DNA of 64,000 bases from Streptomyces sp. f51 (GTDB lineage: Bacteria; Actinomycetota; Actinomycetes; Streptomycetales; Streptomycetaceae): the NCBI RefSeq assembly GCF_037940415.1, contig NZ_CP149798.1:2228501-2292500 (forward strand). Direction: 5' to 3'. The position numbers and the translations under genes are program-made. Positions 41,208 through 49,668 of the stretch are shown here, one piece after another; positions within the stretch are counted from its first letter, which is position 1, and every line of letters starts with the position of its first letter. The notes beneath the pieces are model-generated. The model was given only the letters and a program-made list of their open reading frames with translations, had not been told where the DNA came from and made no database searches.

Positions 41208-41432
41208 TCAGCCCACCTCGCCGCGGCCGTGCGCGTTGGCGTACACGGTCGCCGCGCCGCTCCGCTCCGCCGTGGTGGCCCGCCGCACGGCCTCCGGCGC
41301 ACAGTCCCACTCCCTGCCGCCGCCGAGGGGCCTCAGCTGTACGTACGGCCCCTCGTGCCCCATGACCACGCCGACCCGGCCCGTGCGGGTGTCGACCGCG
41401 CAGGAGCCGGTCGGCAGCGCCGCCGCCTTCAT
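41208..41432 (-). CDS. Small conserved-looking protein, unknown function
   Basis: A 74-aa soluble protein: MKAAALPTGSCAVDTRTGRVGVVMGHEGPYVQLRPLGGGREWDCAPEAVRR and a basic tail. The central segment resembles a small beta barrel (VGVVMGHEGPYVQLRPLGGGREW), as seen in DUF-type proteins of Streptomyces. No start-proximal ribosome site, but the ATG overlaps the stop of an even smaller ORF upstream (ATGA), which supports translational coupling. Function unknown; the Asp/Cys positions give no catalytic hint. Confidence 0.7.
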   Translation of the reverse strand: MKAAALPTGSCAVDTRTGRVGVVMGHEGPYVQLRPLGGGREWDCAPEAVRRATTAERSGAATVYANAHGRGEVG

Positions 41433-41587
41433 CGCAGGGCCGCCGCGAGCCGGGCCGCGACCTCGACGGAGCAGCCGCCCGGGACGATCGGTGGACGGGG
41501 GGTGTCACGCGCCACGCTCGCCGGGCCGAGCCGCGGGGACGGCAAGGTGATCCCGGCCCGTGCGAGCGCCGTCCGTAAATCCTGCAC
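41429..41587 (-). CDS. 52-aa small protein coupled to the next gene
   Basis: GTG at 41587 with GGAGG five bases upstream encodes MQDLRTALARAGITLPSPRLGPASVAR ... and ends LAAALR, 52 residues, overlapping the start of the 74-aa gene by ATGA. Too short for most gene finders. An amphipathic helix at each end (DLRTALARAG; VEVAARLAAALR) suggests a protein-protein or DNA-binding adaptor. The pair looks like a bicistronic unit; function unknown. Confidence 0.6.
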   Translation of the reverse strand: MQDLRTALARAGITLPSPRLGPASVARDTPRPPIVPGGCSVEVAARLAAALR

Positions 41588-41888
41588 AGTGTCCTCCGCC
41601 TCTTCGACGCGGTGCGCCGAGTGCCGCCGCCCGTCGGGCGGCGCTTCCAGATGCGTGCGTCCTTGCGCCGGTCCTCGTGCTCGTGCGTGTTCTTCCGTTC
41701 AGAACTGGAACGACGCAGGGAGGACACAGGTTTCACGCAAATGGAACCGAAGGCTCGGGTCTTCGTCCCGGCGGCCATGTCGGCCGGTCCGAACAGGCCA
41801 TCCGCACCGCGCAGTCGGACGCGGCGGTCGTCGGGCCGGGTACCGCCGGTCGGCGCGGACGCCCGGACCGCGTTCGCCGCCGCCGGGG
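41588..41888. other. 301-bp gap with one small hairpin
   Basis: Lies between the small gene pair and the response regulator, all on the minus strand. It contains an 8-bp stem with a three-base loop (41625-41643, CGCCGCCC-GTC-GGGCGGCG) just upstream of the 52-aa gene, which might act as a leader hairpin. Beyond that I see no gene, only GC-rich sequence. Confidence 0.4.
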
Positions 41889-42575
41889 TCAAGGCGTTCG
41901 CGCCGACCGGTTCGCGGACACCAGCCCCGCCTCGTACGCGATGATCACCAGCTGGACGCGGTCCCGCGCGTCCAGCTTCGAGAGCAGCCGGGTGAGGTAC
42001 GTCTTCGCGGTGGCCACGCTGATGAAGAGCCGCTCGGCGATCTCCGTGTTGGACAGCCCGCTGCCGACCAGCGTCAGGACCTCGCGCTCCCGCTCGGTGA
42101 TTCCCTTCACCTCGCCTCTCCCCCGGGTCAGTTCGGGGCGGGCCGCGGTGAAGTCCTGGATGAGACGGCGGGTGACTCCGGGGGCGATGAGGGCGTCCCC
42201 GGCCGCCACCACCCGCACGGCGGCGAGAATGTCGTCCAGGCCCATGTCCTTGACCAGGAATCCGGACGCGCCGGCGCGCAGCGCCCCGTAGACGTAGTCG
42301 TCGTCGTCGAAGGTGGTGAGGACGACGATCCTGGTCGGGCTCGCCGGTCCCGTGGTGTCCGCCGTGATCCGGCGGGTCGCCTCGATGCCGTTCATGCCGG
42401 GCATGCGGATGTCCATGACGACGACATCGGGGCGCAGTTCCCGGGCGAGCGCCACCGCCTCCTCGCCGTTCTCGGCCTCGCCCACCACCTCGATGTCCTC
42501 GATGTCGGCGATGACCATGCGCAGGGCCGTGCGGATGAGCTGCTGGTCGTCGGCGAGGACCACACGTACCGTCAT
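41889..42575 (-). CDS. NarL/LuxR-type response regulator
   Basis: A 228-aa response regulator. The receiver domain carries the acidic pair in VVLADDQQ, the phosphorylation site Asp55 in VVMDIRMPGMNG, VVLTTFDDDDYVYGALRAGASGFLVKD (Thr and Lys of the switch), and the C-terminal LuxR HTH ITEREREVLTLVGSGLSNTEIAERLFISVATAKTYLTRL-type block. The ATG overlaps the kinase stop (ATGA at 42572-42575). The pair belongs to the common Streptomyces NarL family; the regulon is unknown. No ligand or target is obvious from neighbours. Confidence 0.92.
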   Translation of the reverse strand: MTVRVVLADDQQLIRTALRMVIADIEDIEVVGEAENGEEAVALARELRPDVVVMDIRMPGMNGIEATRRITADTTGPASPTRIVVLTTFDDDDYVYGALRAGASGFLVKDMGLDDILAAVRVVAAGDALIAPGVTRRLIQDFTAARPELTRGRGEVKGITEREREVLTLVGSGLSNTEIAERLFISVATAKTYLTRLLSKLDARDRVQLVIIAYEAGLVSANRSARTP

Positions 42576-43975
42576 CGGGCGCCCGCCCCGCCCGTGGCCG
42601 GGATCGGGAGGCGGGCGCTCACCCGGAATCCGCCCTCGGGGCGCGGGCCCGCGGTGAACTCGCCGTGCAGCAGGGCGGCCCGCTCGCGCATGCCGATGAG
42701 GCCGAATCCGGTGTCCGTGGTGCTGCCCCGGCCCCGGCCCTCGTCGGTGATCTCGACCGCGATCTCCGTGTCCCGGTGGTCGACGGTCACCCGGCAGACG
42801 GTCGTCGCCGCGTGACGCAAGACGTTGGTGACGGACTCCTGGACGATCCGGAACGCCGACAGGTCGACGTCCGCGGGGAGTTGGCGCCGCTCGCCGGTCC
42901 AGTGGAGGTCCACGCGTACCCCGGCGGCGGTCGCCGCGGCGGCGAGCCGGTCGAGGTCGGCCAGTCCCTCGGCGGGGCGCGGTGGCACGGCCTGCGCGGT
43001 GCCGAAGCGGTCGGCGGCGGCCCCGGGGAGGTCCGCGGCCGCGCGGCCGTGCTCTCCGGGCGGAGCCGGCTCGCCGTCCTCGCCCGGGCCTTCAAGTCCG
43101 TTGCGCACGACGGAGGTTCGACCGCCCGGGTCTCCGGGCGAGCCGGGCCGCCCGTCCGGGCCCGTCCGGCCGGGCCGGTCCCGCCCGTCCCCGTGGTCCG
43201 CCTCGCGCAGCGCGACGAGCATGCGGCGCAGTCCGGCGAGGGTCTCCCGGCCCGCCGTCTCGACCGCCGTCATCGCCTCCCGGGCGGCGTCCGGCTGGGT
43301 GTGCGCGACCCGGGCGGCCGCGCCCGCCTGGAGGGCGATGATGCCGATGCTGTGGGCGACCATGTCGTGCATCTCGCGGGCGATGCGCAGGCGTTCGTCG
43401 GTCACGGCCTGGCCGGCGGCGCGGACGCGCAGCTGCTCGGCGTGGACCCGGGTGCGGCGGGAGGCGTCCCCGAGCAGCCAGGCGACGACGACCGTCAGCG
43501 CCACGGTGAGCTCGACGAGCGTGCCGATCCCCCAGCCCTGCACCAGCCGTCCCGTCAGCCAGGCGACGAGGACGGCGAGCGCCATCGCGAGCCCGGTCAC
43601 TCCGGTGCGGCGGGAGCGGCCGGCCGCGATGAAGTAGAGGGCGACGTCGACGGCGAGGTACTGGGCGAGCTGGAACGCGGTGACGGCGAGATTGGTGGTG
43701 AACAGGGCGCCCGCCGCCAGCAGCAGGGTCAGGGCGGCCAGGGGCCGGCGGCCGAGCCAGGCGCTGCCGGACAGGGCCAGGACGCATGCCACGGTGAAGA
43801 GCGTCAGTCCGTCCCAGCGGTAGAACTGGGCGGCGGCCATCTCGTTCGGGCCGTTCTGGCCGGGCAGCCGGATCCGGGCGAGGACCGTGAAGAGGGTGCT
43901 GGCGCACCAGGCCAGGGCCACCCAGGCACCGGGCGGGACACGCTTGAGCGGGGGAAGCGACGGCGTGACATGCAT
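42572..43975 (-). CDS. Sensor histidine kinase (HisKA_3 type)
   Basis: A 467-aa membrane kinase. About six hydrophobic helices in the first ~170 residues (WVALAWCASTLFTVLA, LTLFTVACVLALSG, LAALTLLLAAGALFTTN, ALAVLVAWLTGRLVQ, ELTVALTVVVAWLLG) are followed by the dimerisation helix with phospho-His203 in AREMHDMVAHSIGI, then the ATPase (NVLRHAATTVCRV, DEGRGRGSTTDTGFGLIGMRERAALLHGEF). The long region between, about 280-360, is low-complexity Gly/Pro/Asp-rich linker, unusually long for the family. The start at 43975 is preferred. TACGAT lies seven bases before the ATG and no ribosome site is seen, so the transcript may be leaderless. Stop overlaps the response regulator gene. Confidence 0.88.
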   Translation of the reverse strand: MHVTPSLPPLKRVPPGAWVALAWCASTLFTVLARIRLPGQNGPNEMAAAQFYRWDGLTLFTVACVLALSGSAWLGRRPLAALTLLLAAGALFTTNLAVTAFQLAQYLAVDVALYFIAAGRSRRTGVTGLAMALAVLVAWLTGRLVQGWGIGTLVELTVALTVVVAWLLGDASRRTRVHAEQLRVRAAGQAVTDERLRIAREMHDMVAHSIGIIALQAGAAARVAHTQPDAAREAMTAVETAGRETLAGLRRMLVALREADHGDGRDRPGRTGPDGRPGSPGDPGGRTSVVRNGLEGPGEDGEPAPPGEHGRAAADLPGAAADRFGTAQAVPPRPAEGLADLDRLAAAATAAGVRVDLHWTGERRQLPADVDLSAFRIVQESVTNVLRHAATTVCRVTVDHRDTEIAVEITDEGRGRGSTTDTGFGLIGMRERAALLHGEFTAGPRPEGGFRVSARLPIPATGGAGAR

Positions 43976-44074
43976 GGGCCCGATCGTAGGCAGGCGGAGC
44001 GGAGCGGGCATCGGACCGGGGACGTACGACCGGGGTCGACACCGCCGGCCGGCCGGGGCACGTGGGGTTCCCGG

Positions 44075-44833
44075 TCAGCCCACCCCGCGGGAGCCCTGGG
44101 CGGCCCGCGCCTCGATGCCCCGGAAGTGGTCGGACATCGCCCGCTGGGCGCCCTCGACGTCCCGGACCCGCAGGGCGGTGAGGATGTCGCGGTGGCGGCG
44201 GGCCGTCACCTCCGGCGTGATGTCGTCGCTCCAGCCGCGCACCACGGCGACCCGCCGGAAGACGGTCCAGAACGCGCCGAGCAGCTGCGGAACGAGCGGG
44301 TTGCCGAGCGAGGCGTACAGCAACTCGTGGAACTCGCTGTCGAGTTCGGGGAAGGAGCGGCCGTCGTCGCCCGCCGCCTCCATCTCCGTGACGACGGCTT
44401 CCAGCCGGTCGAGCTCCTCCTCGGTGAGCACCTCGGCCACCCGGCTTATGAGCCCCTCCTCCAGCACCTCGCGGACCTGGAGGATCTCGGCCAGGGCCCC
44501 GGTCGGATCGTCCGGACGGGCGAGTGTGCGGAAGGTCAGTCCGTCGACGAACGGCGTCATCGACGCCTCGCCCACATAGGTGCCGTAGCCGTGCCGGATC
44601 TCGACTATGTCCAGCGCCTGAAGGGCCTTGAGCGCCTCACGGACCGAGTTGCGGCTCACCCCGAGATCGTTCATCAGCTCGGTCTCGGTGGGCAGCGGCG
44701 CACCGGCCGGAAGTCCCTGGTCGAGGATCAGCTGCATGACCTCGCGCTGGATCTGGCTGCTCACCCGGCGCTCGGGCCGGCGCCGGTTCCCGGTCTCCTC
44801 AGGCATGCGCCGCATCGTACGCTCGCTGGACAT
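44075..44833 (-). CDS. GntR-family (FadR type) transcriptional regulator
   Basis: A 252-aa regulator with an N-terminal winged helix (SSQIQREVMQLILDQGLPAGAPLPTETELMNDLGVSRNSVREALKAL-type block, with LGVSRNSVREALKALQAL as recognition region) and a FCD ligand domain (VREVLEEGLISRVAEVLTEEEL, DSEFHELLYASLGNPLVPQLL, RRHRDILTALRVRDVEGAQRAMSDHF), whose His/Asp positions normally bind a metal with an organic acid. It is divergent from the peptide-type ABC/aldolase operon over about 250 bp, so it is the probable repressor of that operon, perhaps induced by sialic acid or a derivative. ATG at 44833 chosen; GTG at 44845 is possible. Confidence 0.88.
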   Translation of the reverse strand: MSSERTMRRMPEETGNRRRPERRVSSQIQREVMQLILDQGLPAGAPLPTETELMNDLGVSRNSVREALKALQALDIVEIRHGYGTYVGEASMTPFVDGLTFRTLARPDDPTGALAEILQVREVLEEGLISRVAEVLTEEELDRLEAVVTEMEAAGDDGRSFPELDSEFHELLYASLGNPLVPQLLGAFWTVFRRVAVVRGWSDDITPEVTARRHRDILTALRVRDVEGAQRAMSDHFRGIEARAAQGSRGVG

Positions 44834-44941
44834 CGGACGTCCCACCTCCAGGCTGATTAAACGCCAAGTTCGGCCAACTGCCCCTGATTCTTACCGCCAT
44901 TGGTCGCGCCTGTGGAAGATACGCCATTCGTGTGCGGGCCC

Positions 44942-44970
44942 TTGACCCTCTCCGCGGCCCCTCCTATGGT
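44942..44970 (+). promoter_or_regulatory. Promoter of the ABC transporter/aldolase operon
   Basis: TTGACC (44942-44947), 17-bp spacer, TATGGT (44965-44970), about 115 bp before the substrate-binding protein start. Good sigma-70-type match for Streptomyces. Confidence 0.6.
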
Positions 44971-44984
44971 CACGCTGCCCCCAT

Positions 44985-44997
44985 GACGTAGGACGTC
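44985..44997. promoter_or_regulatory. GACGT-AGG-ACGTC candidate GntR operator
   Basis: A perfect 5-bp inverted repeat with a three-base centre, flanked by ATnnn pairs, placed 15-27 bp downstream of the -10 element. That is a classic repression position for the divergent FadR-type regulator. Confidence 0.5.
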
Positions 44998-45084
44998 GTA
45001 TCTCCTGCGTCCCGGGCCTGCCGCACCAACCGCTCCACCACCTCACCGGACCGTTCAACTGGACCACTCCTTGCTGGAGGAACC

Positions 45085-46713
45085 GTGCGCGACGTGAACC
45101 CCACTCCGACGCCGCACCGCCGGTCGTTCCTGAAGTACACCGGGGCCCTGGGCGCGGCCGCCGCCCTCTCCTCGGCGCTCGGCGCCTGCTCGTCCGGACC
45201 GGAGTCGACGAACGACACCGGCGGTTCGGGCAGCGGACAGGGCGCCACGCTGACGGCCGTGATCGGCTACGGGAACGACGGCAGCTGGGACCCGACGCAG
45301 ACCGCGTCCGCCTTCTCCATGGCCGCCAACAACCACATCTACGAGGGCCTGCTCGACACCGACCCGATCTCCCGCGAGCCCTACCCCGCGCTCGCCACCC
45401 AGGTGCCCGCCGACCTCACCGGCACGTCCTGGAGGTTCACGCTGCGGGCCGGGGCCACGTTCCACGACGGGAAGCCGGTCACCGCCGACGACGTGGTCTT
45501 CGTCTTCGACCGGATCCTCGACCCGAACACCCAGACCCTCGCCAAGGGCTTCTTCGCGAGCTGGCTGAAGGAGGTCCGCAGGATCGACGCGCAGAACGTC
45601 GAGCTGGTCCTCAAGTTCCCGTTCCCCGAAGGGATCTCGCGACTCACCCTGGCCAAGATCATGCCCAAGCACGTCTTCTCCCGGCCGGGCGCCTGGGACG
45701 ACGCGATCAAGGGCAGGGCGATCGGTTCGGGTCCGTACCGGCAGACCGCGCACCACCCGAAGTCCAACACGACGTTCGAGGCGTTCGCCGCCTACAACGG
45801 GCCGCGCAGGGCCGCCTTCAGGAAGATGAACTGGCTGACCATAGTGGACGCCGCGCCCCGCGTCGCGAAGATCTCCGGGGCGAGCGCCGGGGCCCAGATC
45901 GCCGACAACATCCCGTACGCCAACATCGCGCAGCTCCGCAAGGGCGGCATGACCGTCCAGGGCGGCGCGGGCATGAACAACCTGTTCCTGATGTTCAACA
46001 CCCGGCACAAGCCGTTCGACGACGTCCGCGTGCGCCAGGCGCTGCACTACGCGATCGACACCGGCAAGATGGTCGAGGTCGCCCTCAGGGGCCACGGGAA
46101 GCCGTCGAGCTCCTTCCTCAACGAGGCCAACCCCTCCTACCGGCCGGCGAAGACCGTCTACTCGTACGACCCGCAGAAGGCGAAGAAGCTCCTGAAGGCG
46201 GCCGGGGTCAAGGGGCTGAGGATCGAGATCCTGTCGGTGAACGTCAGCTGGATCGTCGACTGCCTGCCGACCATCAAGGCGTCCTGGGACGCGATCGGTG
46301 TCGAGACGACGCTGTCCCCGCAGGAGACCACGGCCGTCTTCACCAAGATGGACCAGAAACAGGACTACCAGGTCGTGGCCGCCGCCTCGAACCCCAATCA
46401 GTTCGGCCTCGACGCCGACCTGATCATGCACTACAACTACGGCCCCCAGAACCTCTGGATGGGCTACGCCCGCTGGGCGGGCGACCCGGTCGCCAGGCAG
46501 CTCTTCAAAGACATGGACCGGGCCACGCGGGAACCCGACGCCGACAAGAAGAAGACGATGATCCAGGACTACATCGACGTCGTCGCCGAACAGGCCGTGC
46601 TCTACCCGGTCGTGCACAACGAGCTGATGACGGCGTGGAATCCGCGCCGCCTCGCGGGGATAAGGCCCCAGCCCTATCCGGGCATCAACCTGCTGCAAGC
46701 CAAGTGGGTCTAG
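45085..46713 (+). CDS. ABC transporter substrate-binding lipoprotein, family 5 (peptide/sialic acid type)
   Basis: A 542-aa extracytoplasmic solute receptor. Tat-type signal with RRSFLKYTGALGAAAALSSALGAC (twin-arginine in the R-R-S-F-L-K motif, lipobox Cys near 35), then the SBP_bac_5 domain: GYGNDGSWDPTQTASAF, ATQVPADLTGTSWRFTLRAGATFHDGKPVTADDVVF, IGSGPYRQTAHH, VRVRQALHYAIDTGKMV, ILSVNVSWIVDCLPTIKASWDAIGVETTL. Family 5 receptors bind peptides, but also nickel, opines, and sialic acid in the SatA group. Here the downstream aldolase and convergent sialidase point to N-acetylneuraminate or a related sugar acid. GTG start follows GGAGGAACC. First gene of the operon. Confidence 0.85.
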   Translation: MRDVNPTPTPHRRSFLKYTGALGAAAALSSALGACSSGPESTNDTGGSGSGQGATLTAVIGYGNDGSWDPTQTASAFSMAANNHIYEGLLDTDPISREPYPALATQVPADLTGTSWRFTLRAGATFHDGKPVTADDVVFVFDRILDPNTQTLAKGFFASWLKEVRRIDAQNVELVLKFPFPEGISRLTLAKIMPKHVFSRPGAWDDAIKGRAIGSGPYRQTAHHPKSNTTFEAFAAYNGPRRAAFRKMNWLTIVDAAPRVAKISGASAGAQIADNIPYANIAQLRKGGMTVQGGAGMNNLFLMFNTRHKPFDDVRVRQALHYAIDTGKMVEVALRGHGKPSSSFLNEANPSYRPAKTVYSYDPQKAKKLLKAAGVKGLRIEILSVNVSWIVDCLPTIKASWDAIGVETTLSPQETTAVFTKMDQKQDYQVVAAASNPNQFGLDADLIMHYNYGPQNLWMGYARWAGDPVARQLFKDMDRATREPDADKKKTMIQDYIDVVAEQAVLYPVVHNELMTAWNPRRLAGIRPQPYPGINLLQAKWV

Positions 46714-46732
46714 GCGACGGGGGAGTTCGTAC

Positions 46733-47695
46733 GTGGTCGCCATCGTCAGGATCCTGCTGCGCCGGATCGCGCTGCTGGTTCCGCTCATGCTCGGGATCGT
46801 CCTGTTCGTGTTCCTGGTGATGCGGTTCTCGGACGTCGACCCGGCGTCCGCGTTCTTCCAGGGCGCCAACCCGACCCCGCGGCAGCTGCACGACTTCAGG
46901 GAGCGGAACGGGCTGCTCGATCCGCTGCCGGTGCGGTACCTCCACTTCGTGGGGGACCTGCTGCACGGCGACCTGGGCACCAGCGCGCTCACCCGGGCGC
47001 CGGTCGTCGACCAGGTCACCACCGCGCTGCCGCTCACCCTCCAGCTCACCTTCCTGGGGCTCGGCATCGCGGTGGTGCTGGCGCTGCTCGGCGGGGTGAC
47101 GGCGGCGATCCACCGCGACCGGCTGCCGGACCAGATCATCCGGGTGGTGTCCCTCACCGGGGTCGCCGCACCGGGCTTCTGGCTGGCCCTGCTGATGATC
47201 CAGTACCTCGCCGTCGACCAGGGCTGGTTCCCGACCGGCGGCTACATCAACCCGGCCGACTCGCTGACCGGCTGGCTGAAGACCATGGCGCTCCCGGCGC
47301 TCGCGCTGTCCCTGCCGGTCGCCGCCCAGCTCACCCGGATCGTCCGCACCTCCGTGGTCGAGGAGCTCGACAAGGACTACGTGCGCACCGCGATCGGCAG
47401 CGGGCTGCCGCCCCGGGTGGTCGTGGGCCGCAACGTCCTGCGCAACGCCCTGATGAACCCGCTCACCGTGCTGGGGCTGCGGGTCGGCTATCTGCTGGGC
47501 GGGGCGGTCGTCATCGAGACGATCTTCTCGCTGCCCGGCATGGGCAAGCTGATGATCGACGCCGTGCAGAACGGGGACCCCGCCGTCGTGCAGGGCGTCG
47601 TGCTGACCACGGCCATCGGCTTCGTGGTCGTGAACCTCGTCATCGACATCCTGTATCTGCTGGTCAACCCACGACTGAGGGAGGCGACCCGATGA
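46733..47695 (+). CDS. ABC transporter permease (DppB-type)
   Basis: A 320-aa inner-membrane subunit with about six helices: RIALLVPLMLGIVLFVFLVMRF, LTFLGLGIAVVLALLGGVTAAI, ALLMIQYLAVDQGW, the EAA-loop ARTSVVEELDKDYVRTAIGSGLPPRVVVGRNVLRNAL that contacts the ATPase, and LGLRVGYLLGGAVVIETIF. GTG start at 46733 has GGGGGAG upstream, 20 bp after the receptor gene. Its 3' end overlaps the next gene by four bases. It should form the heterodimeric pore with the permease half of the following fusion. Confidence 0.9.
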   Translation: MVAIVRILLRRIALLVPLMLGIVLFVFLVMRFSDVDPASAFFQGANPTPRQLHDFRERNGLLDPLPVRYLHFVGDLLHGDLGTSALTRAPVVDQVTTALPLTLQLTFLGLGIAVVLALLGGVTAAIHRDRLPDQIIRVVSLTGVAAPGFWLALLMIQYLAVDQGWFPTGGYINPADSLTGWLKTMALPALALSLPVAAQLTRIVRTSVVEELDKDYVRTAIGSGLPPRVVVGRNVLRNALMNPLTVLGLRVGYLLGGAVVIETIFSLPGMGKLMIDAVQNGDPAVVQGVVLTTAIGFVVVNLVIDILYLLVNPRLREATR

Positions 47696-49668
47696 TCACG
47701 CGGAAGGCGCTCGCGGGGGCCCTCGCCCGGCCCGGCGTCCGGCTGCGCGGCTGGCGCAGACTGCCGCCGCCGTCGAGGATCGCGGTCTGCTTCCTGGCCG
47801 TGGTCCTGGTGGTGGCGCTGTTCGCCCCGCTGCTCGCGCCGCACGACCCGCTGGACCAGCAGCCGCAGACCGACGGCACGGGGCATCCGTCGGCGGACCA
47901 CTGGATGGGGCAGGACAGCCTCGGCCGGGACATCCTCAGCCGGCTGATGTACGGGGCCCGCTGGTCCCTGGCCATCGGTCTCGGCGCCACCGCGCTCGCC
48001 CTGGTCGTGGGCGCGCTGCTCGGCGCGCTCGCCGCGACCTCGCGCAAGGCGGTCGACGAGACGCTGATGCGCGCCCTGGACGTGGTGATGGCGTTCCCGG
48101 GCATCGCGCTCGCCGCCGTGCTCGTCGCCGTGTTCGGCGGTGGGATCACCGTGCTGATCTGCGCGATCGCGTTCCTGTTCACCCCGCCCGTCGCCCGGGT
48201 CGTGCGGGCGAACGTCCTCTCCCAGTACGGCGAGGACTACGTCACCGCCGAGCAGGTGATCGGCGCCCGCACCCCGCACATCGTCCTGCGGCACGTGGCC
48301 GTCAACTGCGCGGCCCCGGTGCTGGTGTTCTGCACCGTGCAGGTCGCCGAGGCGATCGTGTTCGAGGCCTCGCTGTCCTTCATCGGCGCGGGCGTGCGGC
48401 CCCCGGACCCGTCCTGGGGCAGTGTCATCGCCGACGGCAAGAACATGGTGCTGACCGGCGGCTGGTGGGCCACCGTCTTTCCGGGCCTGCTGATGCTCCT
48501 CACCGTGCTGTCCCTGAACATCCTCTCCGAGGGCGTCTCCGACGCGTGGGCCGCGCCGGCCGCCCGGGAGGTGTCGGTGCCGCCCGCGCAGGACCGGCTC
48601 GAAACCCCGGAGCCGGGCAGCGGCACGGTCGTCGAACTGCCCGGTCTGGCGCGGGCCGCGGCCCGGCTGCGCGCACGGGCCCGGCCCCCGGTCACGGGCG
48701 GGCGGCCCGTGCTCGCCGTCGAGGATCTGGCCATCGGCTTCGACGACCGGCACGGCGGCGTGGACATCGTCGACGGCATCAGCTTCGAGGTGTATCCCGG
48801 TGAAGTCCTGGGCCTGGTGGGCGAGTCGGGCTGCGGGAAGTCCCTGACGGCCCTGGCGGTGATGGGTCTGGAGCCGAAGGGCGCCCGGGTCCGCGGGCAG
48901 GTCCGGTTCCGGCAGCGGCAGCTGGTCGGCGAGCCGATGCGGGTACGGCGGCGGCTTCTGGGCCACGAGATGGCGATGGTCTACCAGGACGCGCTCTCGT
49001 CCCTGAATCCGGCCATGACGATCAGGGCGCAGCTGAAGCAGGTGATACGGCGGGGCGGCCGGCGCACGGCGGCCGAACTCCTCGCCCTGGTCGGCCTCGA
49101 TCCCGAGCGCACCCTGCGCAGCTACCCCCACGAGCTGTCCGGGGGCCAGCGCCAGCGGGTGCTGATCGCGATGGCGCTGTCCCGTGAGCCCGCGCTGATC
49201 GTCGCGGACGAGCCGACGACGGCCCTGGACGTGACCGTGCAGGCGCAGGTCATGGAGCTGCTGCTGCGGCTGCGGGCGGAACTGGACTTCGCCCTGGTCC
49301 TCGTCTCGCACGACCTGGCGCTGATCTCGTCGGTGACCGACCGGGTGGTCGTGATGTACGGCGGGCAGATCGTGGAGACGGGGGTGACGGCGGACCTGGT
49401 GGAGTCCCCCGCGCACCACTACACACGCGGACTGCTGGGCAGCGTCCTGTCCCTGGAGTCGGCGGCGGAGCGCATGACGCAGATCAGGGGGGTCGTCCCC
49501 TCCCCCGCCGGTTTCCCGGCAGGCTGCCGGTTCGCCGACCGGTGCCCGATGGCGGACGAGACCTGCCGGACGACGGCACCGGACCTCGTCGGCCCCCGCA
49601 CCCACACGGCGGCCTGCCACCACCCGGCCGTCGACCTGGTGACCACGGAGAGCGAGGCCGTGAAATGA
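47692..49668 (+). CDS. ABC transporter permease fused to ATP-binding protein (DppC-DppD fusion)
   Basis: A 658-aa fusion. Residues about 1-285 are a DppC-type permease: SRIAVCFLAVVLVVALFAPLLAP, WMGQDSLGRDILSRLMYGARWSL, the EAA loop YVTAEQVIGARTPHIVLRHVAVN, and DPSWGSVIADGKN. A linker of about 50 residues leads to a DppD-type ATPase: Walker A VGESGCGKSLT, signature SGGQRQRVLIAMAL, Walker B ALIVADEPTTALD, H-loop VLVSHDLAL, and the oligopeptide_HPY tail with cysteines CRFADRCPMADETC. No stop or start break lies in the linker. Permease/ATPase fusions of this type occur in actinobacterial transporters. ATG overlaps the previous stop; its own stop overlaps the next ATPase. Confidence 0.92.
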   Translation: MITRKALAGALARPGVRLRGWRRLPPPSRIAVCFLAVVLVVALFAPLLAPHDPLDQQPQTDGTGHPSADHWMGQDSLGRDILSRLMYGARWSLAIGLGATALALVVGALLGALAATSRKAVDETLMRALDVVMAFPGIALAAVLVAVFGGGITVLICAIAFLFTPPVARVVRANVLSQYGEDYVTAEQVIGARTPHIVLRHVAVNCAAPVLVFCTVQVAEAIVFEASLSFIGAGVRPPDPSWGSVIADGKNMVLTGGWWATVFPGLLMLLTVLSLNILSEGVSDAWAAPAAREVSVPPAQDRLETPEPGSGTVVELPGLARAAARLRARARPPVTGGRPVLAVEDLAIGFDDRHGGVDIVDGISFEVYPGEVLGLVGESGCGKSLTALAVMGLEPKGARVRGQVRFRQRQLVGEPMRVRRRLLGHEMAMVYQDALSSLNPAMTIRAQLKQVIRRGGRRTAAELLALVGLDPERTLRSYPHELSGGQRQRVLIAMALSREPALIVADEPTTALDVTVQAQVMELLLRLRAELDFALVLVSHDLALISSVTDRVVVMYGGQIVETGVTADLVESPAHHYTRGLLGSVLSLESAAERMTQIRGVVPSPAGFPAGCRFADRCPMADETCRTTAPDLVGPRTHTAACHHPAVDLVTTESEAVK

